Shown in pieces: positions 7,409-14,730 of a stretch of 41,983 bases of DNA. This stretch comes from Cohnella xylanilytica (GTDB taxonomy: Bacteria > Bacillota > Bacilli > Paenibacillales > Paenibacillaceae), in the NCBI RefSeq assembly GCF_014212175.1, contig NZ_JACJVR010000080.1, forward strand, positions 1-41,983, written 5' to 3'. The notes under the pieces were generated by a model that saw only the letters and a list, made by a program, of their open reading frames with translations, was not told where the DNA came from and did no database searches. Numbering within the stretch: the stretch's first letter is position 1; each line of letters begins with the position of its first letter. The position numbers and the translations under genes are program-made.

Positions 7409-8311
7409 ATGGCAGAATCCGCACTAACTCGCAAGCAGACCCTCTTCTATCTAGCGTTTCTGATCCTGATGTGGGGCATTAACTGGCCTCTGTCCAAATA
7501 CGCGCTGGAATTCACGCCGCCGCTTCTGTTCGCCGGCCTTCGCACATTGATCGGGGGCGTCCTGCTCATCGCCGTCGCGCTGCCGCGCTGGAGGAAGCTG
7601 CGGCTTCGAGAGACTTGGCCGTACTATTTGCTGTCGGCCGTTCTGAGCATCGTTTTCTACTACGGCTTCCAGACCGTCGGCCTACAATACATGCCCGCAG
7701 GCCTGTTCTCGGCCATCGTGTTCCTGCAGCCGGTGCTGCTCGGCCTGTTCGCGTGGATGTGGCTCGGGGAGCGGATGTACGCGCGGAAAATGATCGGCCT
7801 GCTGCTCGGCTTCGCCGGAGTGGCCGCGATGAGCATCGGCGGGTTGGAGGGCGGCATCTCCTTCATCGGCATCCTGCTCGCTCTCGCTTCCGCGCTCAGT
7901 TGGGCGCTCGGAACCGTCTATATCAAGCGGTCGGCGGCCAAGGTCGACTCGCTGTGGATGACCGCCATGCAGATCACGATCGGCGGCGTGCTCATGACCG
8001 CGTACGGCTCGTCCGTCGAGAGCTGGTCGGAGGTGCGGTGGACCGGGGCGTTCATCTACGACACGCTGTTCATCTCCGTCTTCGTCATCGCGCTCGGCTG
8101 GCTCGTCTACTTCAAGCTGATCGGCTCGGGCGAGGCGACGAAGGTCGGATCGTACACGTTCCTTATCCCGGTCGTCTCGATCGTCTGCAGCGTGCTGTTC
8201 CTTAACGAGAGGCTGACGCTGAACCTGCTCGCCGGCATGGCGCTTATCGTCGCCAGCATCCTCCTCGTCAACGCGAGGCCGCGGCGGCTTCGCGAGAGTT
8301 CTAATCCGTGA
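7409..8311 (+). CDS. EamA/DMT-family transporter
   Basis: A 300-residue membrane protein with ten predicted helices in two EamA repeats (about 8-140 and 150-290). Typical family elements are the start FLILMWGINWPLSKYALEF and the second-repeat opening FIGILLALASALSWALGTVY. The end of each half has the GEATKVGSYTFLIPVVSI and FLNERLT type sequence. DMT transporters export or import amino acids, purines or other metabolites; substrate cannot be read from sequence. ATG at 7409 follows AAGGAGA at 8 bases. It is likely controlled by the divergent LysR gene. Confidence 0.9.
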   Translation: MAESALTRKQTLFYLAFLILMWGINWPLSKYALEFTPPLLFAGLRTLIGGVLLIAVALPRWRKLRLRETWPYYLLSAVLSIVFYYGFQTVGLQYMPAGLFSAIVFLQPVLLGLFAWMWLGERMYARKMIGLLLGFAGVAAMSIGGLEGGISFIGILLALASALSWALGTVYIKRSAAKVDSLWMTAMQITIGGVLMTAYGSSVESWSEVRWTGAFIYDTLFISVFVIALGWLVYFKLIGSGEATKVGSYTFLIPVVSIVCSVLFLNERLTLNLLAGMALIVASILLVNARPRRLRESSNP

Positions 8312-8366
8312 GGAACCCGAATAAGCTGGGGAATCGGACAATCCCTAGCGGAAGGGGGAATTGCTC

Positions 8367-8552
8367 TTGGGTAGCGACAGTATCGCGGTCGTCATCTTGC
8401 AGCTTGTCGGCATCGGCACGCTGCTCCTCGCGCTCTCTCGCTTGTTCGGAGGAACGAGGGGAAGAGGCGGGAAGCGGGGGCATTCGATAGAGAGCGAAGG
8501 ACATTTCCGATACGGAAAATGCCTTCGCTTTTCTTTTTTAAACGGAGATTGA
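8367..8552 (+). CDS. Small membrane protein (61 residues, TTG start)
   Basis: An unrecognised small protein. TTG at 8367 has GAAGGGGG 8 bases upstream. The N-terminal half is one hydrophobic helix (IAVVILQLVGIGTLLLALSR) followed by a basic GGTRGRGGKRG patch, so a single-pass protein with positive cytoplasmic tail is likely. Third codon positions in the helix are strongly G/C, as in neighbouring real genes. Oddly, the last ~20 codons run through a good intrinsic terminator. Either the real protein ends differently, or the terminator evolved inside coding sequence. It lies 55 bases after the EamA gene and may be co-transcribed. Confidence 0.45.
   Translation: MGSDSIAVVILQLVGIGTLLLALSRLFGGTRGRGGKRGHSIESEGHFRYGKCLRFSFLNGD
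8493..8539 (+). terminator. Intrinsic terminator after the EamA/small-protein unit
   Basis: AGCGAAGG (8493-8500) pairs with CCTTCGCT (8522-8529), and CATTTCCG (8502-8509) pairs with CGGAAA and its flank. A TTTTCTTTTTT run follows. It is strong and overlaps the 3' end of the 61-residue ORF. Confidence 0.85.
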
Positions 8553-8756
8553 CCCTAGTTGGCTGCTGGAGACGCCGTGCGGCTCTACCAGAGAAAGGTT
8601 GGAGACAATTTGTTTACATCTTGGTCAAACTTTGGAGATATCTCTCCTTTATATTGAAGAGGTCGATAACAAGGATCCTATACCGGCTCGATGGATGAAA
8701 GGGCGGCGTATGTGAACTTGGGAGCGACAATCGGTAGGTATGTGGAGGAGAACATA

Positions 8757-9401
8757 ATGACAAAAAGGTTTTTGACCACGGTTATTCTCGGAATTGTCGT
8801 AACAGCGATACTGGGAGGGTGCTCTGCGAATCGAACGCTTTCCCCATCCAACGCATCTCTTGAGCCTGTTCAACAGACGGAAGGTCAAACCGATTTGCCG
8901 CTGGAAAACGAGGGATCCGGCAGTTCAAACGAAGCGGCGGAGTCGGATGTACATAAGGAACAGGACGTAGGAAGTAAGGCAGCTGACTCCCAGAAGGCAT
9001 TAACGATCGATGACTACATGACCATGAATGATTCGTTGGATACATTTACTGATTTTGTAAATCGGAGAACGGATTTTACGGCTGAAGAGAAAAAGAAAAT
9101 CATTGATGCCCGGAGCCGACAGCTTGAAATCACGGCCGAATTAATGAAGGAATACAAAGCCATTTTAACCGACGAAGAAATGGAAGCTTATCTGGTGCAG
9201 CCTGTCGGAGAGGCGCTTGAGGCGGGCGTTCTTCCGGTCAATGACACTTACGATCAAGCCGTGAAAAAAATCGAAGCGGCTAAAAAGGACAATTCGGAGA
9301 TCAGCAAGTTGTCCGAACAATTGAAGGAAGTACAGGGCGGCTTGCTCAAAACCTTCACGGATAAGGTTCAGAAGGAGAAATCTAAGCTTCTCGGCTTTTA
9401 A
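8757..9401 (+). CDS. Putative lipoprotein of unknown function
   Basis: A 214-residue predicted lipoprotein. The signal peptide MTKRFLTTVILGIVVTAILGGC ends in a lipobox with Cys22. Residues ~25-80 are Ser/Glu/Asn-rich and likely disordered. The remaining part is helical and charged, with coiled-coil character (KKKIIDARSRQLEITAELMK; KLSEQLKEVQGGLLKTFTDK). ATG at 8757 has GGAGG 8 bases upstream, and the frame's upstream extension has no support. I do not recognise a family. It is more AT-rich than the window average and opens a mosaic accessory stretch. The next gene is 43 bases on, probably the same operon. Confidence 0.75.
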   Translation: MTKRFLTTVILGIVVTAILGGCSANRTLSPSNASLEPVQQTEGQTDLPLENEGSGSSNEAAESDVHKEQDVGSKAADSQKALTIDDYMTMNDSLDTFTDFVNRRTDFTAEEKKKIIDARSRQLEITAELMKEYKAILTDEEMEAYLVQPVGEALEAGVLPVNDTYDQAVKKIEAAKKDNSEISKLSEQLKEVQGGLLKTFTDKVQKEKSKLLGF

Positions 9402-9444
9402 GAGCCTAGCATCCGACTAAAAAGGCTGGAAAGGAGTCGTTGTC

Positions 9445-10389
9445 ATGAAAAGAATAAGAGCGCTCAGCCGTTGGCTGCGGTTGCGCGCTTTGGCGATTGC
9501 CGTTCTTGCGGCCGCGCTTGCTTCCGTGATTGGGTGTGCGAGCCCCTCCGGAAGCGAACAGGCACAGCAAGGAATGCCCACAGCCCCGTTATCCAGCGCT
9601 CAGCCCACGGATGCGCTTGCGGAAGAGACGCCTCCTGCGAAAGGGGCCAAGGCCCCGGCGTTTCCTCCGGTTCAATATGAATCCGCCTGGCCGGAGCAGA
9701 CCGTTATCTCCGATCAGGGATACCCGGTGAACAGCTGTGTTCCCGAAGAGCTGCGCACGCATGCTTCGACGCTGAAGACGAGCGACGGGAAGTATCTGAC
9801 CGCGCTTGTGCTGGGGAGCGGCTCCGATGGCGTATTGCTCGCTCATGAGCAAGGGTACAGCATATGCTCCTTCCTTGATATTGGCCAGGAGTTGGCTGAA
9901 CAAGGGTATTTGGTCGTGCTTCCCGAATATCGGGCTCATGGAGCCTCGCAGCAGTCCGAGGATACGGAATCCATTGAGCTTGACGCCGAAGCTGCGCTCA
10001 AGGAGCTTGAGCGCCAGGGCGCAGAGCGCGTGTTTCTGGCCGGCGCTTCCTGCGGAGGGACGACCGCCATCATCTCGGGCGTCGGCCAACCGTTGCCCAT
10101 ACAAGGGCTGCTGATTCTCTCTTCGCCTGCACAATGCGGCCCCAGGCTGGATGCTATTCCAAGCGTAAAGGAGATAAAAGCGCCTTCCCTGTTCGTTGTA
10201 TCTCCGGGTGATATGCTGGGAGCGGTTGAAAAGCAGGTTCGCCAATTGTACGAAGCATCCGGAGCGGACCGGAAGGAGCTGATTATTGACGAAAGCGGCT
10301 TTCACGGAACGGATATGTATAAAAGAGGAGAGAACGGCGACAAGCTGAGAACCCGGATCATTGATTTTATAATCGCTGCCTTTCATTAA
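9445..10389 (+). CDS. Alpha/beta-hydrolase lipoprotein
   Basis: A 314-residue exported hydrolase. The signal peptide carries many Arg residues and ends in SVIGC, so Cys31 is probably lipidated. After a ~45-residue disordered linker comes an alpha/beta-hydrolase fold of the dienelactone-hydrolase/peptidase S9 type. It shows LVVLPEYRAHGAS (oxyanion strand), nucleophile motif FLAGASCGGTTAI, LFVVSPGDMLG near the acid, and a terminal FHGTDMY with the likely catalytic His. The Cys directly after the nucleophile Ser is unusual but not disabling. ATG at 9445 has AAGGAGT 9 bases upstream. Substrate unknown; the position outside the membrane suggests an ester or small peptide from the environment. Confidence 0.8.
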   Translation: MKRIRALSRWLRLRALAIAVLAAALASVIGCASPSGSEQAQQGMPTAPLSSAQPTDALAEETPPAKGAKAPAFPPVQYESAWPEQTVISDQGYPVNSCVPEELRTHASTLKTSDGKYLTALVLGSGSDGVLLAHEQGYSICSFLDIGQELAEQGYLVVLPEYRAHGASQQSEDTESIELDAEAALKELERQGAERVFLAGASCGGTTAIISGVGQPLPIQGLLILSSPAQCGPRLDAIPSVKEIKAPSLFVVSPGDMLGAVEKQVRQLYEASGADRKELIIDESGFHGTDMYKRGENGDKLRTRIIDFIIAAFH

Positions 10390-10449
10390 ACCCTTTGAAT
10401 TTTATGAGCGGAGGATGATACATTGGAAGATAAAGGGGAGGCGGGACGA

Positions 10450-11475
10450 ATGAGTTTCACAGTAGACTTTCCATCATTCAAAAGCACATTGCTGCAGCAT
10501 TGCCGGAATACGATCGAGACTTTCTCGAGAACTCCCGACAACCGGGATGTATATGCCTTTGTTCTGGATGCTCAATCGTCGATTGGCGCTATAGGTATTC
10601 GATGGAATACGTTGGAGGGGCTCGCCCAGACTTTAACGCATAAGAGCTATCAGAATTATCCGCACGATCGAATATATGCTTACAATGGTCTGAAGTATAG
10701 CGTCGGCGATTACCATTTTGAAGATGATAATAACGATGAATTGTGGAGTTTCTCCAATCAATTCGCAGAAGAGTTGGATGAGATGTGGGACTCCGACGAT
10801 GAAGAAGGGGAGCGATATCGTTCCTTTTTTATCGATATGCTTGTTGAAGCGATTCAGGAGTTGGCCCCCGAATTTGAGAAGCTGCATCGAACGGACGACT
10901 TCATCGCTTATGTGACGGATCACGATGAAGACGACATGGCTTTTATGAAAAGGACGATTCCGGATACGCAATTCTATAAAGCATTCCCCGATATCCAGCA
11001 GTATGAAGAATTCATCCAACGAATCCGCAGTCTGCCGATTGCCGAACAAGTTGGCTTTTGGAGCCGAGCGCTGGTTGATTTCAAGTTGAATAACGACAGC
11101 AAAGAAGTGCTTGAGCTGAAGAGCATGCATCGCAATGAATTCGATGTCATCGAGCAAATAACGGCGCTAGGCAGCCATGCTGTGGGCAGCATCATGACCA
11201 TGCTTGAAATGTTCTGCGGATATCGCCCCTTCTATGACGGCGTTACAAGGAAGTTGGACGTGTGGACGTGCCAGAGCATCCTTATCGATATTGCGCAGGC
11301 AAACGAGGATGAGATAAAGAGACTGCGAGCAATCCTTAGCCGGCAGTACGAAGAGGGGCATCAAGGCGCGATTAATACGGCCCGCACTTTGCATGCGTTA
11401 GATCCGAACCGATTCCCGGAAGAGGCGACCGATGAGGGGAGGCTTCATCTTCTGAACATAGAAGAGTACAAGTAA
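10450..11475 (+). CDS. Cytoplasmic protein of unknown function (possibly DUF4303-like)
   Basis: A 341-residue soluble acidic protein. The N-terminal ~190 residues contain FVLDAQSSIGAIGIRWNTLE and an Asp/Glu-rich stretch, resembling the DUF4303 group. The C-terminal ~110 residues are helical (AVGSIMTMLEMFCGYRPFYD; IDIAQANEDEIKRLRAILSR) and may form HEAT-like or TPR-like repeats. Two starts have good ribosome sites: TTG at 10423 (GGAGG 8 upstream) and ATG at 10450 (GGGGAGG 8 upstream). The ATG is chosen because the recognisable fold begins there. It is AT-richer than the core genes and sits between lipoproteins and a pseudogene. DUF4303-type proteins often occur near toxin/immunity genes, but no toxin is seen here. 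Confidence 0.7.
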   Translation: MSFTVDFPSFKSTLLQHCRNTIETFSRTPDNRDVYAFVLDAQSSIGAIGIRWNTLEGLAQTLTHKSYQNYPHDRIYAYNGLKYSVGDYHFEDDNNDELWSFSNQFAEELDEMWDSDDEEGERYRSFFIDMLVEAIQELAPEFEKLHRTDDFIAYVTDHDEDDMAFMKRTIPDTQFYKAFPDIQQYEEFIQRIRSLPIAEQVGFWSRALVDFKLNNDSKEVLELKSMHRNEFDVIEQITALGSHAVGSIMTMLEMFCGYRPFYDGVTRKLDVWTCQSILIDIAQANEDEIKRLRAILSRQYEEGHQGAINTARTLHALDPNRFPEEATDEGRLHLLNIEEYK

Positions 11476-11482
11476 TACATAA

Positions 11483-12365
11483 CGCAGGCTAATCGAGAGC
11501 GCCAGTCCGGAAGGCCCATATGCGACTGTCGCTTCCGGCATCGACGCGAATTACGTGAACAGCTATTTGGGGGACCACATTCAAGGGGCGGGTTGGAATA
11601 ACTGGGGGAACCCCGCCAATTCGCCAGCTACGGACCTGGGGCTAATCCGCAAGCGAGGTACGGCTGGTCGAAGCAGTTGACGACGGATGAAGCTGCGCTG
11701 CTTACGCCGGAGGCGATGCTTGGCGGCAGCGACGGCTGGAATCCGGCAGCCGCCGTTCCGATTGCGGACGGTAACCGCGAGCCCGCGTCGATTGCCGTAG
11801 ACGGCGCGCCGCTGCCGGATTTCGATCCGGCGACGACGGAATATAGGCCGAGGTCCAGGATCCAAGATCGATCCCCGTCGTGTCGGCAGAGCTTCTGTCC
11901 GACGCGTCCCAGGTGTCAGTCGAGCAGGCAACCGCGATTCCCGGAAAAGCCTTGGTAAGCGTAACGGCGACAGACGGCGGTGTTCGGAGCTATTCGGTTG
12001 AATTCTACGCGGCTGACAACACGCCTCCGACTTTGCGGCTTGAAGTGGATAAGCCGATTCTCAAGCCGGTCGGACACCGAATGGAGACGATCCGGGTCAC
12101 CCCTCACGCAACCGATGAAGGAACCGGCGTCGCATCGATTCAGTTGGTGTCCATCGTAAGCAGCGAGCCGGACGACGGAATCGGAGACGGAAATACGATA
12201 GGCGACATTCAAGAAGCAGAATACGGCACGGCCGATTTCGAATTCCAACTCCGTGCCGAGAGATCCGGCCAATGAGATGGCCGAATCTATACGATTACGT
12301 ACGAGGCGGCAGATCATGCCGGCAATCGGACAACCGTTACGGTGACCGTTCGGGTGGAGCACTAA
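11483..12365 (+). pseudogene. Decayed pectinesterase (CE8) with fibronectin-like and Ig-like remnants
   Basis: No single frame runs through, but three frames together read as the C-terminal part of a secreted pectin methylesterase. First comes ESASPEGPYATVASGID, like a fibronectin type III piece. It joins NSYLGDHIQGAGWNNWGNPA, then after a frameshift YGPGANPQARYGWSKQLTTD and LLTPEAMLGGSDGWNP, the classic end of the pectinesterase fold. A second frameshift near 11840-11850 leads into EV...IPVVSAELLSDASQVSVE and a bacterial Ig-like domain. An in-frame TGA at 12273-12275 interrupts it before YTITYEAADHAGNRTTVTV. The front of the gene, including the catalytic residues, is missing. An internal deletion probably joined the FN3 piece to the esterase end. 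Confidence 0.8.
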
Positions 12366-12421
12366 TTATTTGAACCTTTCAGAGGTCTAATTTTTTGAAA
12401 GAGAGTGAGACGAGTATAAGG

Positions 12422-12446
12422 GCCGAGGCAGCAACGCTGTCTCGGC
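12422..12446 (+). terminator. Hairpin after the pectinesterase remnant
   Basis: GCCGAG-CAGC pairs with GCTG-CTCGGC with one mismatch and a 3-base loop. The following TCTATC is only weakly T-rich, so termination may be partial. It probably is the old terminator of the decayed gene. Confidence 0.45.
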
Positions 12447-12527
12447 TCTATCAATGAGAAGTGTGTTGTTTGATTAAAACAAGTAATGCCCTAGCAGTAA
12501 CACTTTTCTTACTGGGGAACATGATAA

Positions 12528-12626
12528 CAAAAATACATTGGAAAGCTAGAACCAATAAATCAAAGAGAATTGCAGATTGCAATCGTTGAAAATGATGATT
12601 ACGATTTGGATAGCAATCCTGAGTGA
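12528..12626 (+). pseudogene. AT-rich fragment of an unrecognised ORF
   Basis: A 32-codon open piece reads QKYIGKLEPINQRELQIAIV and ENDDYDLDSNPE, then TGA. One base shift upstream, the frame TGEHDNKN could continue it to the left, so a small frameshifted gene end is plausible. There is no start codon or ribosome site. No family is recognised. The rest of the 338-base gap between 12366 and 12703 holds only a weak hairpin and AT-rich sequence. Confidence 0.3.
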
Positions 12627-12703
12627 GTTAAGGGATTAGGCTCAGAATCCGTACATGTTTTATATTAATATGCCATTTGAATTCATAAAAAAGGAGTGAA
12701 AGC

Positions 12704-13063
12704 GTGGAAGGGAAAAAGCTTCTAGGCCTCTTAACGATTGTAATAATATTGATAGGTGGAGGTTGCGACAAATATAGCTCGGGGAAAGATACAGTTAAAT
12801 CATTTGGAGATGGTTCACTTCAACTTGAAAATTATGTTCTAATAAAAAATGGGGTCAAACAGACACTTATTGAGTTATATGATCTCAAAGTTGATAAATC
12901 TATTGAAAAAAATGTAACGAAATTCAAAGAGGAAAATGGGAAGCTTTATTTGCTAGGAGATAGTGGATATACGATCGTGGATATTAAAACACATGAAGTC
13001 AAACAAAATTCTAAAAAGAGTTTCTTTAATAACGAGGAACAAAAACAATTTGATGGTTTATAA
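12704..13063 (+). CDS. Small AT-rich putative lipoprotein
   Basis: A 119-residue predicted lipoprotein of unknown function. The signal MEGKKLLGLLTIVIILIGGGC ends in a lipobox with Cys21. The mature part is short, with strand-like segments (YVLIKNGVKQTLIELYDLKV; KLYLLGDSGYTIVDIKTHEV) that suggest a small beta fold. The GTG start at 12704 follows AAAGGAGTG at good distance. Base use is clearly AT-rich and codons end in A/T, unlike the GC-rich genes on either side. This points to recent transfer or a different origin. It has its own terminator. Confidence 0.72.
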   Translation: MEGKKLLGLLTIVIILIGGGCDKYSSGKDTVKSFGDGSLQLENYVLIKNGVKQTLIELYDLKVDKSIEKNVTKFKEENGKLYLLGDSGYTIVDIKTHEVKQNSKKSFFNNEEQKQFDGL

Positions 13064-13072
13064 TTTCAAATG

Positions 13073-13111
13073 CCACATGCGAGCCTAAAAACTCCATGTG
13101 GTTTTCTTTTT
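13073..13111 (+). terminator. Intrinsic terminator after the AT-rich lipoprotein
   Basis: CCACATG (13073-13079) pairs with CATGTGG (13095-13101), followed by TTTTCTTTTT. It separates the accessory stretch from the sugar transporter operon. Confidence 0.8.
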
Positions 13112-13249
13112 CCCTCGCAAGCTTCCCCCAATGTCACAATCCTTGCCTTACTGGTCACCAGATTGGTAGTGGCGGGCCCTTCGCTTTTCTTATGATGGGA
13201 TCAAGCAAAAAACGCATCTCATCGTTCACAAAGAGAAGGGAGTTCTACC

Positions 13250-14617
13250 ATGTCCAACCCGATGAAGAAAGTCGCCATTCCGCTCGGAGTCGTGCTGGCC
13301 GGTTCGCTGGCGCTCACCGCATGCGGAGGAGGAGGCGACAACGAGAAAAACGGCGGGGCATCCCCGTCCGCCCAATCCGAATCCCCCAGCGCATCCGCAA
13401 CTGCAAGCCCAAGCCCTAGTGCGAGCTCGAGCGCAAGCGCCAGCCCGTCCGCCGAGTCCGGCATGCCGGAGAAGCCGGCCGAGCTGACGATCTGGCCGGA
13501 CGACAACGCCGACAAGCTCGACGTCATCAAGGGCATCGCCGAGAAGTACACCGCCAAGACCGGCATCAAGATCAACATCAAGCCGGTCGCCATGAACGAC
13601 CAGCCGGACGTGCTGTCGCTGGACGGCCCGGCGGGCAAAGGCCCGGACCTGTTCTACCAGCCGGGCATCGGCGCTCTGGTGGTGAAGGGACTCGTTCAGC
13701 CGCTCAAGACGAACGAAGACGTGCTCCAGACGTTCACGCCCGAGTCGCTGAACGCGCTGAGCCAAGACGGCACGCTGTACGGCCTGCCTCTCGTTACGGA
13801 GACGTACGCGCTTTTCTACAATAAGAAGCTCGTTCCCCAAGCTCCCGCCACGATGGCCGACCTCGAGAAGATCATGCAGGAGCAGACCGACGCCAAAAAA
13901 CAGAAGTACGGGTTCCTGTTCGAAGCGACGAACTTCTACTACGCCTGGTCGCTTATGGGCGGCAACGGCGGCTACATCTTCAAGCCGTCCGACGACGGCA
14001 AGTTCGACGTGAAAGACATCGGCCTGAACAAGGAAGGCGCCGTGACCGGCGGCAAGCTGATCCAGAGCTGGATCCAGAAGGGCTACATTCCGAAGGACGT
14101 CAACGGCGACATCGTCGGCGGCTTGTTCACGCAGGGCCAAGTCGGCGCGGTCATCAACGGTCCGTGGGCGATCCAGGACTACAAGAAGCAGCTCGGCGAG
14201 GACGTCGCGGTCGCCCCCCTGCCGACGCTCGACAACGGCAACCATCCGACGTCGTTCATCGGCGTGAAGGGCTGGATGCTCTCGAAGTTCTCGAAGAACC
14301 CGGAATGGGCGTCCGACTTCGCGGCGTTCCTGACGAACGAGGAGAGCGCGCTCGACTACTTCAAGCAAACCGGGGAAGTTCCGCCGGTCAAGAGCGTCCT
14401 GAACAACACGGAGCTGACGAACGACCCGCTCGTGTCCGGCTTCTCACAGCAGATTCAATACGGTATCCCGTTCCCGACGGTGCCGGAGCTCGACCACGTA
14501 TGGGATCCGATGGCGAACGCGCTCAAGTTCATCGCCGGAGGCAACGACGTTCAAGCCTCCCTGGACGACGCCGTGAAGCAAGTCCAGGACAAGATGAAGA
14601 TGGCGGGCGCCAAATAA
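13250..14617 (+). CDS. mdxE: Maltodextrin-type ABC transporter substrate-binding lipoprotein
   Basis: A 455-residue lipoprotein of the MalE/MdxE cluster that would capture malto- or related alpha-gluco-oligosaccharides and hand them to the two permeases downstream. The signal ends in LALTAC with Cys25. Residues ~32-68 are a low-complexity Ser/Ala/Pro spacer (SPSASATASPSPSASSSASA), probably a wall-spanning tether. The binding fold follows (AELTIWPDDNADKLDVIKGI). Family markers are VINGPWAIQDYKKQLGEDVA and VGVKGW-like IGVKGWMLSKFSKNPEWASD. ATG at 13250 has GAAGGGAG upstream. A TATGAT at 13191-13196 could be its -10. Genes order E-F-G then GH31 matches mdx operons. With a GH87 enzyme nearby the true ligand may be nigero-oligosaccharides rather than maltodextrin. 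No regulator is adjacent. Confidence 0.9.
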   Translation: MSNPMKKVAIPLGVVLAGSLALTACGGGGDNEKNGGASPSAQSESPSASATASPSPSASSSASASPSAESGMPEKPAELTIWPDDNADKLDVIKGIAEKYTAKTGIKINIKPVAMNDQPDVLSLDGPAGKGPDLFYQPGIGALVVKGLVQPLKTNEDVLQTFTPESLNALSQDGTLYGLPLVTETYALFYNKKLVPQAPATMADLEKIMQEQTDAKKQKYGFLFEATNFYYAWSLMGGNGGYIFKPSDDGKFDVKDIGLNKEGAVTGGKLIQSWIQKGYIPKDVNGDIVGGLFTQGQVGAVINGPWAIQDYKKQLGEDVAVAPLPTLDNGNHPTSFIGVKGWMLSKFSKNPEWASDFAAFLTNEESALDYFKQTGEVPPVKSVLNNTELTNDPLVSGFSQQIQYGIPFPTVPELDHVWDPMANALKFIAGGNDVQASLDDAVKQVQDKMKMAGAK

Positions 14618-14674
14618 AGATAGCCGTCACCAGCTAAAGAATCCGAATTAACAGCCAATACCGAATCGCAGGGA

Positions 14675-14700
14675 GGAAGGGGCTCTTCGCAGTCCCTTCT
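14675..14700 (+). other. Intercistronic hairpin between binding-protein and permease genes
   Basis: A 10-bp stem (14675-14684 with 14691-14700, two G-T pairs, 6-base loop) lies in the 113-base gap. There is no T-run. Hairpins here commonly protect the binding-protein mRNA or reduce read-through, giving more binding protein than permease. That role is inferred. Confidence 0.5.
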
Positions 14701-14730
14701 CCTCGTTCCAAGGAAGGTGAACCGACCGAC

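Noticed and set aside
8308..8490. 60-codon open frame overlapping the small membrane ORF
   Set aside because: Ser/Arg/Cys-rich composition typical of an out-of-frame shadow; the other frame has the membrane helix and G/C third positions.
8635..8644. Palindrome GAGATATCTC before the first lipoprotein
   Set aside because: Short and without a neighbouring regulator; could be chance in an AT-richer stretch.
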